Positions 1 through 11,400 of a stretch of DNA of 64,000 nt are shown piece by piece. How positions within the stretch are numbered: the stretch's first letter is position 1; every line of letters starts with the position of its first letter. The notes under the pieces were generated by a model. That model was not told where the DNA came from. It searched no databases and saw only the letters and a list, made by a program, of their open reading frames with translations. The translations under genes and the position numbers were made by a program. Origin of the DNA: Babylonia areolata (taxonomy: Eukaryota; Mollusca; Gastropoda; Neogastropoda; Buccinidae); the NCBI RefSeq assembly GCF_041734735.1, contig NC_134905.1, positions 10,231,714 through 10,295,713 on the forward strand. Reading direction: 5' to 3'.

Positions 1-36
1 TTCGGTTTCTCCCACTATTCTTATTTGGATTTAGGC

Positions 37-45
37 ATATTCTGA
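37..45 (+). repeat. Left target-site duplication of the first LINE
   Basis: The sequence atattctga recurs exactly at 2089-2097, on the other side of the LINE. Confidence 0.75.
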
Positions 46-2088
46 CGCAGACGGCACAGATGCAGACACTTTCATCGACACATTCAACACCGCAGTGACT
101 GAGACGGCCAATGAAGTTCTAGGCAAGAAGCGGACCACCAAGAAGCCTTGGGTCACACCAGACTTACTCAAGATGTGTGACGAAAGGAGAGACCTCAAGC
201 AATCTAAGTATGGAAGTGATGAGGGAGCGGACAAGTACAGGCAAGCAGACAAGCAGGTCAAGAGGAGCATGCTCAAGGCAAAGGAAGACTGGATTACTGA
301 TCAGTGCAACGACATTGAACGGAACCTCAAAGAAAACAACGCGAAGAAGGCCTACCAAATAGTGAAGGACCTCACCAGCAGCAAGCAAGGACGGCCCAGC
401 ACCATTCTCGACAAAAACGGGAAGTGTCTGACCGAGTCCAAAGACATCTTGAACAGGTGGACAGAGTACACCGCAGATCTATACTCACACCGTGCAACAG
501 GAGACACAGAGAAGCTCAACACCCCTCCGGCAACAGACACAGACAGCTTCCCCATCCTCAGAGAAGAAGTGGAGGAAGCAGTGAAGTCCCTGAAGAAAGG
601 AAAATCAGCAGGCATTGATAACATCCCAGGAGAACTGGTACAAGCAGGGGGTGAGGCTATGATCGATGCGCTACATGCAATCAGCCAGATCTGGGAGACA
701 GGAGAGTGGCCAACACAATGGACCCAGTCTTTAGTGATCACTATACCCAAGAAAGGCAACCTACAACAGTGCAATAACTACCGCACCATCAGCCTGATAT
801 GCCATCCTAGCAAAGTGATGCTCAGGATCATATTGAACAGGTTAAGACCCCAGGCTGAAGCAATTATAGCTGAAGAGCAGGCAGGATTCAGGGCAGGACG
901 CAGCACAACTGAGCAGATTTTCAATCTGAGGATTCTGAGCGAGAGATACCTTCAACACCAACAAGAACTCTACCACGTATTCACAGACTTCAAGAAGGCA
1001 TTCGACAGAGTGTGGCATGCGGCACTCTGGGCGACCATGAACTACTACAACATCAACGCAAACCTCATCCGCGCCATACAGAACCTCTACGAGAATGCCA
1101 GCAGTGCAGTTTACCTCAACGGGGACATTGGAGACTGGTTCCGAACCACAGTTGGAGTGAGACAAGGATGTTTGCTCTCGCCGACACTCTTCAATGTTTT
1201 CCTTGAAAGAATTATGACAGATGCACTTGAAGACCACCAAGGAACAGTCAGCATTGGTGGCAGAACAATCACAAACCTGCGTTTTGCTGATGATATAGAC
1301 GGACTCGCAGGCTCAGAACAAGAACTGGAGAACCTGGTCAGGCAACTAGACAGATCCGCCACAGCTTACGGCATGGAAATCAGTGCAAACAAAACAAAAC
1401 TGATGACAAACAATGACAATGGCATCCAAACTGACATCACTGCCAACGGAGAAAAGCTTGAAACCGTGAAGAATTTCAAATACCTTGGAGCAATAGTTTC
1501 AGATGAGGGGTCCAAGCCTGAAGTATTAGCCAGAATTGCAATGACAGCTGCAACACTAGCCAAGTTGAACACCATTTGGAAGGACAAGGCAGTCAAGCTC
1601 AGCTCAAAGATAAGACTCATGCGTTCTCTTATCTACTCAGTTCTCCTGTATGCTTGTGAAACATGGACCCTTACAGCAGAATTGGAGAAGAGGATTCAGA
1701 CCTCAGAAATGAGATGCTTCAGAAGACTGCTTGGCATCTCTTATAAAGACCACATAACCAATGAGGAAGTCAAAAACAGAATAAGGCAAGCCATTGGTCC
1801 CTATGAAGACCTTCTCACCACCATCAAGAGGCGCAAATTAAAATGGTTCGGCCACGTAACAAGAGGAGAGGGGCTTGCCAAGACAGTGCTCCAGGGAACA
1901 GTCAGAGGAGGAAGGAAGAGAGGAAGACAGAAGAAGAGATGGGAAGACAACATCACAGAATGGACAGGACTGAAGCTGAGCGAGGCGGTCAAATGTGCGA
2001 AAGACAGGGATGGATGGAGAGGACTGGCTGACAGGTCATCTGTAGCACCCCAACGGCAACCGCCATGGGGCAGCTGATGCTGATGATG
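46..2088 (+). mobile_element. RTE-like non-LTR retrotransposon (LINE), 5'-truncated
   Basis: A LINE copy that starts inside ORF2 and ends a few bases after the ORF stop in a short TGATGATGA-type tail. A very short 3' UTR ending in a simple repeat is usual for RTE-group elements. The copy is bounded by the same 9-bp sequence, atattctga, at 37-45 and 2089-2097, read here as the target-site duplication. The endonuclease part is missing, which fits incomplete reverse transcription. The long open frame and perfect duplication argue for a fairly recent insertion. Confidence 0.85.
47..2077 (+). CDS. LINE ORF2 fragment: reverse transcriptase, no endonuclease
   Basis: Open for 676 codons from the truncation point, so no start codon is meaningful. 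The frame holds the linker and the reverse transcriptase, which copies the element's RNA at nicked target DNA in the nucleus. Visible motifs, in residues counted from 47: KGKSAGIDNIPGE in the palm entry region, FTDFKKAFDRV near 312 with the first catalytic Asp, VRQGCLLSP, and FADD at 413-416 with the second catalytic Asp pair. The C-terminal part has YACETW and RWEDNITEW, common in RTE-group proteins that automated annotation often names craniofacial development protein 2-like. All catalytic residues are present. The missing APE endonuclease makes the copy non-autonomous. Confidence 0.85.
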   Translation, partial: ADGTDADTFIDTFNTAVTETANEVLGKKRTTKKPWVTPDLLKMCDERRDLKQSKYGSDEGADKYRQADKQVKRSMLKAKEDWITDQCNDIERNLKENNAKKAYQIVKDLTSSKQGRPSTILDKNGKCLTESKDILNRWTEYTADLYSHRATGDTEKLNTPPATDTDSFPILREEVEEAVKSLKKGKSAGIDNIPGELVQAGGEAMIDALHAISQIWETGEWPTQWTQSLVITIPKKGNLQQCNNYRTISLICHPSKVMLRIILNRLRPQAEAIIAEEQAGFRAGRSTTEQIFNLRILSERYLQHQQELYHVFTDFKKAFDRVWHAALWATMNYYNINANLIRAIQNLYENASSAVYLNGDIGDWFRTTVGVRQGCLLSPTLFNVFLERIMTDALEDHQGTVSIGGRTITNLRFADDIDGLAGSEQELENLVRQLDRSATAYGMEISANKTKLMTNNDNGIQTDITANGEKLETVKNFKYLGAIVSDEGSKPEVLARIAMTAATLAKLNTIWKDKAVKLSSKIRLMRSLIYSVLLYACETWTLTAELEKRIQTSEMRCFRRLLGISYKDHITNEEVKNRIRQAIGPYEDLLTTIKRRKLKWFGHVTRGEGLAKTVLQGTVRGGRKRGRQKKRWEDNITEWTGLKLSEAVKCAKDRDGWRGLADRSSVAPQRQPPWGS

Positions 2089-2097
2089 ATATTCTGA
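2089..2097 (+). repeat. Right target-site duplication of the first LINE
   Basis: Exact copy of atattctga at 37-45. It directly follows the TGATGATG tail. Confidence 0.75.
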
Positions 2098-2475
2098 TAC
2101 GGTTAGGTTTGAATGAAAAACAGTTCACTAGATGCAGGCCACAGGACAGTTTAGTGCGCGTTGTCTGGGGAGCAGAAGGGGTCTTGGCCGGTGTGACTTG
2201 CTTCCATGCTGGAGGGTAGTGAAGTTACTTACTACCCGTACCCGGATGGTCAGACTGGCGGTCAGTGTGGTGTACACATGTGCCTCTGCTACACTCGTGG
2301 GGTATGTGTCATCTCTGTTATGACTTGAGATATTTTGTTTGTTTATTTTGTTGGATAACTGTAACCTAGCTTAGTTATCAGTAACTAAGTGATTTATGGT
2401 ATGCTTATATTACAGTTGTTATTGGAAACATAACTGCTGGGTTTTGAAGGAAAAATTGTGAATTAACTATGCTCA
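2098..2475. other. Short unassigned spacer between two LINEs
   Basis: I see no gene or recognisable repeat here. The sequence is AT-rich toward the right. It may be unique host DNA or the start of the next element's 5' region. Confidence 0.4.
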
Positions 2476-5400
2476 GCAAGTATGGTACTCCGCCATGGCC
2501 GTTCCCAAGCCCGGATGAGAAAGGAGGGTTGGGCGTGGGGCTAGCAACCCCACCCTGTTAAAAACAAAGCTTGCTACAGAAACGCCAACAACAGACCAAA
2601 AGATTACTGCCCTGGGAGACGAAGGGTCCTCACCAAGAGGATGTATGACGCCGTGTGGTGAAAGCCGTGAGTCTACGGAAGCCACAAGGCCGACCCCCCT
2701 TTTATCGACCAGGACCATCAACGTCGGAACATGGAATGTGAGGACCATGTATGAGACGGGAAAAACAACACAAGTAGCAGCAGAGATGAAAAGCTACAAC
2801 CTCACACTGCTTGGAATCAGTGAGACCCATTGGACACAGTCAGGACAAAGGAGACTGCTCACTGGAGAGATGTTGCTTTATTCTGGCCATGAAGAAGACA
2901 ACGCTCCACACACAGAAGGCGCAAGCGCTCATGTTGTCAAGACCTGCGCAGCAAGCCCTGATAGGATGGGAAGCACACGGATCAAGAATCATCGCAGCAT
3001 CCTTCAGGACTAAGAAGAAGAAGATCAAGATGAACATCATCCAGTGTTATGCGCCAACCAATGACGGCGATGAAGAAGCCAAAGATCAATTCTACGACAG
3101 ACTGCTGAACGTCATCGCCAAGTACCCAGAAAAAGATATAAACATCCTCATGGGTGACTTCAATGCCAAAATCGGACAAGACAACACGGGATGCGAGGAA
3201 GTGATGGGAAGACACGGATTAGGAGAGATGAACGAGAATGGCGAGAGATTTGCAGACTTCTGTGGTATCAACAATCTGGTAATCGGTGGCAGCATTTTCC
3301 CCCACAAAAGAGTACACAAGGCCACCTGGGTATCTCCAAATCATGTGACTGAGAACCAGATCGACCATATCTGCATGGCCAAGAAATTCAGGAGATCTCT
3401 ACAGGATGTAAGGGTGAAAAGAGGAGCAGACGTTGCATCTGACCACCACCTTTTGGTAGCCAGGCTGAAGCTAAAGCTGAAGAAGAACTGGATGGAAGCA
3501 ACAACAAAGAGGCAGAAGTACAACATCAGCCTGCTGAAAGACACAAAGATAAACGAAGAATTCAAGCTGTCCCTCACCAACAAGTACCAAGTACTACAAG
3601 AACTGCTTGAAGAAGAGACTGACATCGAGAGCCAGTGGCAGAAAGTGAAAGAGACACTGACGTCAACTTGTCAGGAAGTAGTGGGCCCCAAGAGACACCA
3701 ACAGAAGGAATGGATATCGGCAGTCACACTGGGCAAGATCGAGAAGAGAAAGCAGAAGAAAGTAGCAGTAAACAACAGCCGGACAAGAGCAGCAAAGGCC
3801 AAGGCACAAGCAGACTTCACAGAAGCCAACAGAGAAGTCAAGAGGAGCGCAAGAACAGACAAGCGCAAGTACATCGACAGCCTGGCAGAGGAAGCCGAGG
3901 AAGCAGCAGCCAGTAACAACATGAAGCTGCTGTATGACACCACTAAGAAACTCTCAGGGAAGTACAGCAGGCCTGAGCGACCAGTCAAGGACAAGAAAGG
4001 AAACACCATCCTGGGAACAGAGGGACAACTGAACAGATGGGCAGAGCACTTTGAAGAACTCCTGAACAGACCCATCCCTTCAAACCCCCCGGACATCGAC
4101 CCTGCTGATAGAGACCTAGACATCAACTGTGAGCAACCAACCAGGGAGGAGATCAGGAAAGCCATCAAAATGCTGAGGAATGGCAAGGCAGCAGGACCGG
4201 ACAACATCCCAGCAGAAGCACTCAAGGCAGATCTGGAGACCACAGTAGAGATGCTGTACCCTCTCTTTGAGAAGATTTGGGAAGAGGAGGAAGTACCATC
4301 AGACTGGAAGGAGGGCTACCTCATCAAGCTACCCAAGAAAGGAGACCTCAGCAACTGTGCCAACTATAGAGGGATAACGCTTCTGTCAGTGCCAGGAAAA
4401 GTCTTTAACAGGATCCTCCTCGAGAGAATTAAAAGTGCAGTCGACCCTCTCCTCCGAGACCAGCAGGCCGGCTTCCGCCAAAACAGATCATGCGTAGATC
4501 AGATTGCCACCTTGCGCATCATCGTTGAGCAATCTTTAGAGTGGAACTCGTCTTTATACATCAACTTTGTTGATTATGAGAAAGCATTCGACAGTGTGGA
4601 CCGCAACACCCTCTGGAAACTGCTTCGCCACTATGGAGTGCCAACCAAACTGGTCAACTTGATCAAGAACTCCTACGAAAGAATGACCTCCCGGGTGGTC
4701 CATGGAGGACAACTCACAAACAGCTTCGAGGTGAAGACCGGAGTCAGACAAGGCTGTCTCCTGTCGCCTTTCCTCTTCCTCCTGACGATCGATTGGACCA
4801 TGAAGACATCAACAGCATACAGAAGAAATGGAATCCAGTGGACACTGTGGGACCAACTAGATGATCTCGACTTTGCAGACGACCTGGCCCTGCTTTCCCA
4901 CAGCCGCCAACAAATGCAGGACAAGACTACAGAAATAGCAGCGACCTCATTACAAGTTGGCCTCAAGATCCATGAAGGCAAAACCAAGATTCTCAAGATC
5001 AACGCAGCGAGTGAGGACCCAGTCACACTAAACGGGAATAAGCTGGAAGAAGTGGAGGCATTCACGTACCTGGGTAGCATCATCAACACGCAGGGCGGCA
5101 CAGACGCAGACGTCAGAGCAAGAATTGGCAAGGCGAGGGCAGCGTACTTGCAGCTGAAGAACATCTGGAGCTCCAAGGTGGTGTCGACTCGCACAAAGAT
5201 CAGGCTGTTCAACTCCAACGTCAAGTCAGTCCTACTGTATGGAGCGGAGACATGGAGGACAACAAAGACCACCATCAAGAAAGTGCAGACCTTCATCAAC
5301 AGCTGCCTGAGAAGAATTCTCCAGATCCACTGGCCCGACACCATCAGCAATGCAGACCTGTGGCAACGTACCAACCAGCTGCCAGCCGAGAATGAAATCC

Positions 5401-5674
5401 GGCGCAGGAGATGGGGATGGATCGGGCACACCCTGAGGAAGCCAGCCAGCAACATCACAAGGCAGGCACTATCATGGAACCCCCAAGGAAAACGAAAAAG
5501 AGGAAGGCCAAGAAACACCTGGCGACGTGACCTTGAGGCAGAAACCAAGAGGATGGGATATACCTGGAGACAGCTGGAGAGAATAGCCCAGGACAGAGGA
5601 CTCTGGCGGACTGTTGTCGGCGGCCTATGCTCCAGGGGGAGTGATGGGCCTAAGTAAGTAAGTAAGTAAGTATT
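2476..5674 (+). mobile_element. RTE-type non-LTR retrotransposon, near full length
   Basis: A second LINE with a GC-rich 5' leader (about 2490-2640, with the stretch gccatggccgttcccaagcc), an APE endonuclease, a reverse transcriptase, and a tail of five TAAG units at 5651-5670 in which the stop codon itself lies. The simple-repeat tail and short 3' UTR are RTE features. The left boundary is uncertain because no clear duplication was found. A shared aagtat on both sides is too short to rely on. It belongs to a different lineage from the LINE at 46-2088, since the proteins differ throughout. Confidence 0.8.
2645..5657 (+). pseudogene. LINE ORF2: APE endonuclease plus reverse transcriptase, one frameshift
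   Basis: The N-terminal endonuclease begins in one frame (NVGTWNVRTMYETGK, GISETHW) and continues from about 2950 in another ([29 protein letters not shown], then the catalytic-site histidines in SDHHLL). One frameshift therefore lies between about 2880 and 2990. The frame from 2811 then stays open for 948 codons. Reverse transcriptase motifs, counted from 2811: [24 protein letters not shown] at 586, [12 protein letters not shown], and FADD at 688. The C-terminus has [14 protein letters not shown], as in RTE proteins. Apart from the single shift the enzyme looks complete, so this copy is probably not very old. Confidence 0.8.
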
Positions 5675-6064
5675 ATAAATTAGGTTTCTGGTATGGCGGA
5701 AATCTTAGTTGGTATGTGGTAAACTGGTTGACAAGCCTTGCCTATTTTTGAGTGATTATATAATACTGAACTGTGTTCGTGCAGTATGGTTAGGGTATGG
5801 ATGGTGATGATTATCATTATTGCTACTACTACTGTCAATAATGTTTTTTTGAGGTTTGCCTAAGAGTTTAAGTTGAAATGAAAAATGTAATTCTTCACTA
5901 AGATAATAGTGGAGTGTGTGTATTACTATTAAGTGAGGATAGACTAAATTATTATTGTGACAATTATTATTCTACATTCACTCATTATTTTAGGTTAGTA
6001 AAGTTATAGGTAATTTGATTGGTAACTGCAACTATTAATCTTAGCCAAGAGATATGTTGGCTGA
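5675..6064. other. AT-rich spacer, possibly including the outer part of an LTR
   Basis: No coding potential. The stretch lies between the TAAG tail of the LINE and the promoter-like part of the LTR element. The left edge of the LTR could lie anywhere in here, because no second LTR was found to compare with. Confidence 0.35.
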
Positions 6065-6316
6065 CGTGTGATTGGAGAGAAAGAGTAAAGAGTGATAGTA
6101 TGGATTTTAATATAAGAATTTATAAAGAGCACTTATAGTGCAGCAGCTGTAACACACGGGGTTGGGTTTTGTGTGTGTGTGTTGCAGGGATTTGTCTTCG
6201 TTTGTTTTGTTCCCTTTTCTTGTGGATGGTTCATGGGAATAAAGGTGTCCGTCTTGAACTGAACCCCGACTCTGGTGTGGTGTGGTGAACGAGACGCATA
6301 CACGCACCCTGTTACA
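6065..6316 (+). repeat. Probable 5' LTR (left edge uncertain)
   Basis: The segment has a TATA-like motif near 6120, an AATAAA near 6239, and ends in gttaca at 6316, two bases before the primer-binding site. This is the arrangement of an LTR's promoter, R region and inner edge. No matching copy was seen to the right of pol. Confidence 0.5.
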
Positions 6317-6318
6317 AG

Positions 6319-6336
6319 TGGCGCCCAATAAGGGAC
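6319..6336 (+). promoter_or_regulatory. Primer-binding site of the LTR element
   Basis: The sequence tggcgcccaataagggac just inside the LTR edge begins with TGGCGCCC, a common start of tRNA primer-binding sites in Gypsy elements and retroviruses. Confidence 0.65.
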
Positions 6337-7376
6337 ACGAAGGACAACACCTGCCGCCCTGCGGAACCTTCCACCCTGTGACGCCACCACCCCAGCCCAG
6401 GTCACCATCCAGGCAGCGTACTGCCCCAGAGCCAGCCCTACACGGTAGTCTGCCGTGTGTTCAGCTGGGTCTGCCTTGGTCTGGGCGGGCCGCGCCTGCT
6501 CACAACTACCAGTCAGCCCGCCACCCCTACGCTTCGCCCTCAGCAGTGGACGTCACAGCTCCAGCAGCCATCATCCACTGTGATCAACTCTTCCATCAAG
6601 GGAAGTGACTTTATTTTAAAATGCAAACATGGACTGATTTATTGATTGCTGAATCCAGAGGGTAAATGCCCAGAGACTTTCTGCGTCACATTAACTGTGC
6701 CCACACATAAATGGAACTGAACAGGGCTAGGACATCTGGAAACGATCAGTAGTGAACTGACATTTTAAAACCATAATCATACAGTGGAAAGGCAGGAGAA
6801 GAAATCTACATTATTTCTTTTATGATTGAGTGGAAAGCCAGTACTTTCAATATTGATGCTGCCTGATGTGTTATGACAATCTTCACGTTGACGGGAGCCG
6901 TCTAGGTGAACAGGATGTTTTCATGGTATTGGTAGTGTGATGAACTTGATACTCCAAGACATCTATATGATCTACTAAATGCTGACTGATGGTGATATGT
7001 TGCCAGTAATTTTTTGTACATACTGGAAACTATTGTAACTATTTTTTTTTCTGACTTTGCAACAAGGTTGAAGCAAAGTGCAGTGATACTCACTTAACAC
7101 GTTGACATTCTTTTTTGTGGTATAGTGAAAAGCAGTTGAAAACTATTATACTATAGTGTGACAACTTGTATCCATAGACTCCTAATTTATTGGGGTGTTA
7201 ATTTTTTTACTTGCATACTTACAGTTAAAGTGCTCATGCCCACTGTGGATGCTGCTGTTGTTGACGCACTCCTCGTACTGTCAGTGTCATACAAATTACT
7301 ATTGATTTCACATTAGTTATAATTGGCTATCCATTACCTTGGGGCCAGGTTCATTAACACTCTCAAATCCAAGAAC

Positions 7377-8453
7377 ATGGATATCACGGAAGAAGAAAAG
7401 CGACTGATCGCCTCGTTTAGGAGCTTGGGAGCAGCACCCAAGGCGGATACAAAAGAAGACCTGAAGGCCTGGATGTTGGAATACACTGCCTCACTCCAGG
7501 AAGATTCTACCCCAGAGGCCTCTTCGGCTAGTGAAGACTCTGCGCAGCAGAAGAAGGAACCACAAGTTGTTTGGCCTCAGAGGATGCCCCGCATCTCCGT
7601 TTTCAGTGGCGTGTCAGCAAAGGAAACAGATACAACTTACGACTTGTGGCGTTATGAGGTGGAATGTCTCAAGGCCGAGGACCACAAAGAGCATGTGGTG
7701 CTAGAGGCAGTCCGACGATCGCTTCGGGGGGAGGCTGCCAGAGTGGCAATGCGACTTGGAACCACTGCAAGCCTTTCAGAGCTCCTTTCCAAGTTTGAAA
7801 GTATCTATGGTGTAGTCCAGGCCAAGGAGACCCTGATGGCATCTTTTTACTCAGCTCACCAGGATAAAACTGAAACAGTATCTGCATGGGGATGTAGAAT
7901 AGAGGACCTGTGGACACGGGCAATGAAGACCAGCAAGCTTACAGAGGAGGAATCACGCGAAGCTCTACGATCCAAGTTCTGGGATGGACTGCGGCAAGAT
8001 CTGAAAGACAGGTCTGGGCACAAGTATGACACAATCAAAGATTTTGATGACCTCAGACGCGTCCTCAGGGAGCTCGAACTGGACTCAAACCCCAAGAAGG
8101 CAGAGGCTAAGGTAGTCCAGTCAGTGGACGGAACGGAACTCCAAGCTCTGAGAGCTGAGTTAAGGCAGCTGAAAGCGCAGCTGAGTTCAACCAAACATAC
8201 CCAACCAGACCCACGTCAGCAGCCAAATCAGAGTATAAGGAACCAAAGCATATATGGACAGTCACGATCAACTGGTCAAGGGACTCCGCCACAACGTGAA
8301 GTGAAGTGCTATCGCTGTGGCCAACTGGGACACATCAAAAAGGGGTGTAGAGTGCAGATGCTACCATCACATCCTTTAAATGGACAGGGGTTTGCCAGCA
8401 GGGGCAGCCAGCATACCCTTCCAACCGCCAACGCCCAACCGAGTCAACGATGA
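7377..8453 (+). CDS. Gypsy gag (capsid and nucleocapsid), fossil
   Basis: A 358-residue frame from the ATG at 7377. It has a helical, charged capsid-like middle part (residues about 80-270) and one CCHC zinc knuckle, CYRCGQLGHIKKGC, near residue 320, the RNA-binding mark of Gag. The frame is open further upstream, but the ATG at 7377 is the first one in it. The end overlaps the start of pol by four bases, an arrangement that suggests translational coupling or frame change as used in this family. Confidence 0.75.
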   Translation: MDITEEEKRLIASFRSLGAAPKADTKEDLKAWMLEYTASLQEDSTPEASSASEDSAQQKKEPQVVWPQRMPRISVFSGVSAKETDTTYDLWRYEVECLKAEDHKEHVVLEAVRRSLRGEAARVAMRLGTTASLSELLSKFESIYGVVQAKETLMASFYSAHQDKTETVSAWGCRIEDLWTRAMKTSKLTEEESREALRSKFWDGLRQDLKDRSGHKYDTIKDFDDLRRVLRELELDSNPKKAEAKVVQSVDGTELQALRAELRQLKAQLSSTKHTQPDPRQQPNQSIRNQSIYGQSRSTGQGTPPQREVKCYRCGQLGHIKKGCRVQMLPSHPLNGQGFASRGSQHTLPTANAQPSQR

Positions 8454-11400
8454 TTGGGGATAGCAATGAAGTGAGTGTGGAAATTGAAGGAATGACAACT
8501 GCAGCTCTACTGGATACTGGCTCAACAGTGTCCACGGTCAGTGAGCATTTCTACAAAACTCGCCTCTCTCATCTCCGCCTTCAGCCATTACAACACGTGC
8601 TCCATATAGAATGCGCAGATGGAGAGCTCCTTCCATACAGAGGCTACATTATCGCTCAGATTTCAGCAAGAGGTGCGGGAGTAGCGGAGGGTTGCACACA
8701 GGAATGTATTTTGCTTGTAGTACCTGACAGCCGATACAATAACACAGTACCTCTCCTGATAGGCACAAATGTCTTGGCACACTTTCTTCACCTGAGTCGT
8801 GAGCGTCATGGTTGTCGATTTCTACAGCTCGGGAAGCTGCACACACCATGGTACCTCTCATTCAGATGCATGGTCCTGCGTGACAAAGAACTCCAGAGGA
8901 ACAACAATCGACTGGGGTTGGTACGCAGTGCTCAGAGAGAAGACATAGTAGTGAGGCCCAAGAGCACGGTGATAGTGACTGGCATTGTCGACAAGCCGAT
9001 GGACTATGAGCCGACATGTGCCATACTGCAGCCCATGAATGACAGTGACCTAGGAGAACTGGTAGACATCACGCCTACATTGGTGAACTACCAAGGAAAG
9101 AAAAATGGCTTCATTGATGTTCATGTGTCAAACACAACCACTCAGACTGTTGTCATCCCTCCACGCACTATTCTTGGTGAACTTCAGCCAGTAAAGCGGG
9201 CAGCAGTGAACTGTGCAGATGAGACGGACTCAGAGTCATTTATGGCTCATATTGAGATAGCCGATACTTTGTCTGAGGAACAAGCACTCAAGCTAAGGAG
9301 ACTGTTGGAGACACATCACCAGAATTTTGCCAAAGACACAACAGACATTGGGAGAACGTCACGTGTGGAACATGAGATAAAGCTCACCAATGACATCCCA
9401 TTTAAGGAACGACACAGAAGAATCCCACCAGGCATGTACGACCAGGTAAAGGAACACCTCCAGCAGATGCTGGACAGTGGAATCATACGTCATTCACACT
9501 CCCCATGGTCGTCAAACGTTGTCTGGGTGAAGAAGAAAGATGGGTCACTCCGACAATGCGTGGATTTCCGACAGCTCAATGCCAGGACAGTAAAAGACTC
9601 TTATGCCTTACCCCGAGTCGAGGAGCTCTTAGACGCACTTGCGGGTGCGAAGTACTTCACAGTCCTTGATTTGAAAAGCGGGTACCACCAGGTAGAGATC
9701 GTGGAGGAGCACAAAGAGCGGACAGCATTCAGTGTGGCTCCACTCGGATTTTTTGAGTACAACAGGATGGCCATGGGACTGGCCAATGCACCAGCAACCT
9801 ACCAGAGGCTGATGGAGGAGTGTCTGGGAGACCTTCACCTGCATATCTGTCTCGTCTTTTTGGATGATATCATCATCTTCTCTGACACTTTCGAGGAGCA
9901 CTTGGAGCGTGTCGAGCAAGTCCTGCAGCGTCTTGCAGAGAATGGCCTTAAACTGAACGCCAAGAAATGTTCCTTTTGTAAGGATAAAGTGAAGTACATT
10001 GGACACATTGTTTCAGCTGAGGGTATTGAGACAGACCCAGAGAAGTGTGAGAAAGTCCGCAACTGGCCAACACCTAAAAGCCCTGAGGATGTTCGACGAT
10101 TTCTGGGTTTTGCGGGCTATTATCGTCGCTTTGTCCCTGGTTTCTCCAAGATTTCCAAGCCACTGACTGACCTCATGCCAAGCCCTCTGAAAGGCAACAA
10201 GAGGAAGAAGAGGAAGGCTGACAGGAGGGCACCAGTAAGGTGGAAATGGGGGCAAGAGGAGGAGACTGCATTCCAGAAGCTAAAAGATGCATTGACATCT
10301 CCACCAGTTCTGGGATTCCCAGACTACGAGCAGCCTTTTGAAGTTCACACTGATGCGAGTATAAGTGGACTAGGGGCGGTACTGTACCAGACTCAGGGAG
10401 GCCAGAAGAGGGTGCTGAGCTATGCAAGCAGGGGATTGAGCAAGTCTGAGAGGAACTACCCAGCTCACAAACTGGAATTTCTAGGCTTAAAATGGGCCAT
10501 CACCGACAAATTCAGTGACTACCTGTACGGTCATCAGTTTACTGTTTTTACTGACAACAATCCACTCACCTATGTACTGTCAACAGCAAAGCTTGATGCA
10601 ACAGGGCATCGCTGGCTCGCAGCACTGGCAAGCTACAACTTTGACATCAAGTACCGACCAGGCCTTAACAATGCTGATGCCAATGCATTGTCACGCCTGC
10701 CAGCAGCAGGAGAGCCACAGGAAGACCACCATATCTCGTCCGATCTGGTGAAGGCTGTATGCAACTCTACACAGCCAGAATCATATCTCGAGTGTCTGTC
10801 ACTCAGTGCACAAGTGGTGGATGACAACTTCAGTGCCGGGGGTCAGAGCCTTGGGAGACTGAGTGATCAGGACATCAGGGATGCACAGAAAAAAGACCCT
10901 GTGTTGGGCCTATGGATTGGGTCTCTGGAGAAAACCAAGGAACCACCCTCTCACACGCCAGCACAAGGACCTCATCGTACACTGCACCGCATAGCCAACA
11001 AGTTGAAGATGGTGAACGGAGTGCTGTACCGGGAGGTGGAAGTCAGCGAGCAGTTAAGGAAGCAACTTGTGCTACCAGCCCAGTACATTCCAACCGTCCT
11101 GCAAGAGCTCCATGATAAGGTTGGACACCCTGGAAGAGACCGCACATTGAGTCTTCTACGTGACAGGTTCTTCTGGCATGGAATGTCAAACGACGTAGAA
11201 GAGTGGATCAAGAAGTGCCCAAGGTGCATACGCCGCAAAACGCCAGTCAACGCCAGAGCGCCATTGGTTAACGTTGTGACAACCCACCCACTAGAGTTGG
11301 TATGTGTTGATTACCTGACTCTAGAGACTTCAAAGGGAGGCTTCCAGAATGTGTTGGTACTGACAGACCACTTCACACGCTATGCAGTTGTCGTTCCAAC

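Noticed and set aside
4673-5548. 291-codon minus-strand frame
   Set aside because: Antisense of the LINE reverse transcriptase. No recognisable domain.
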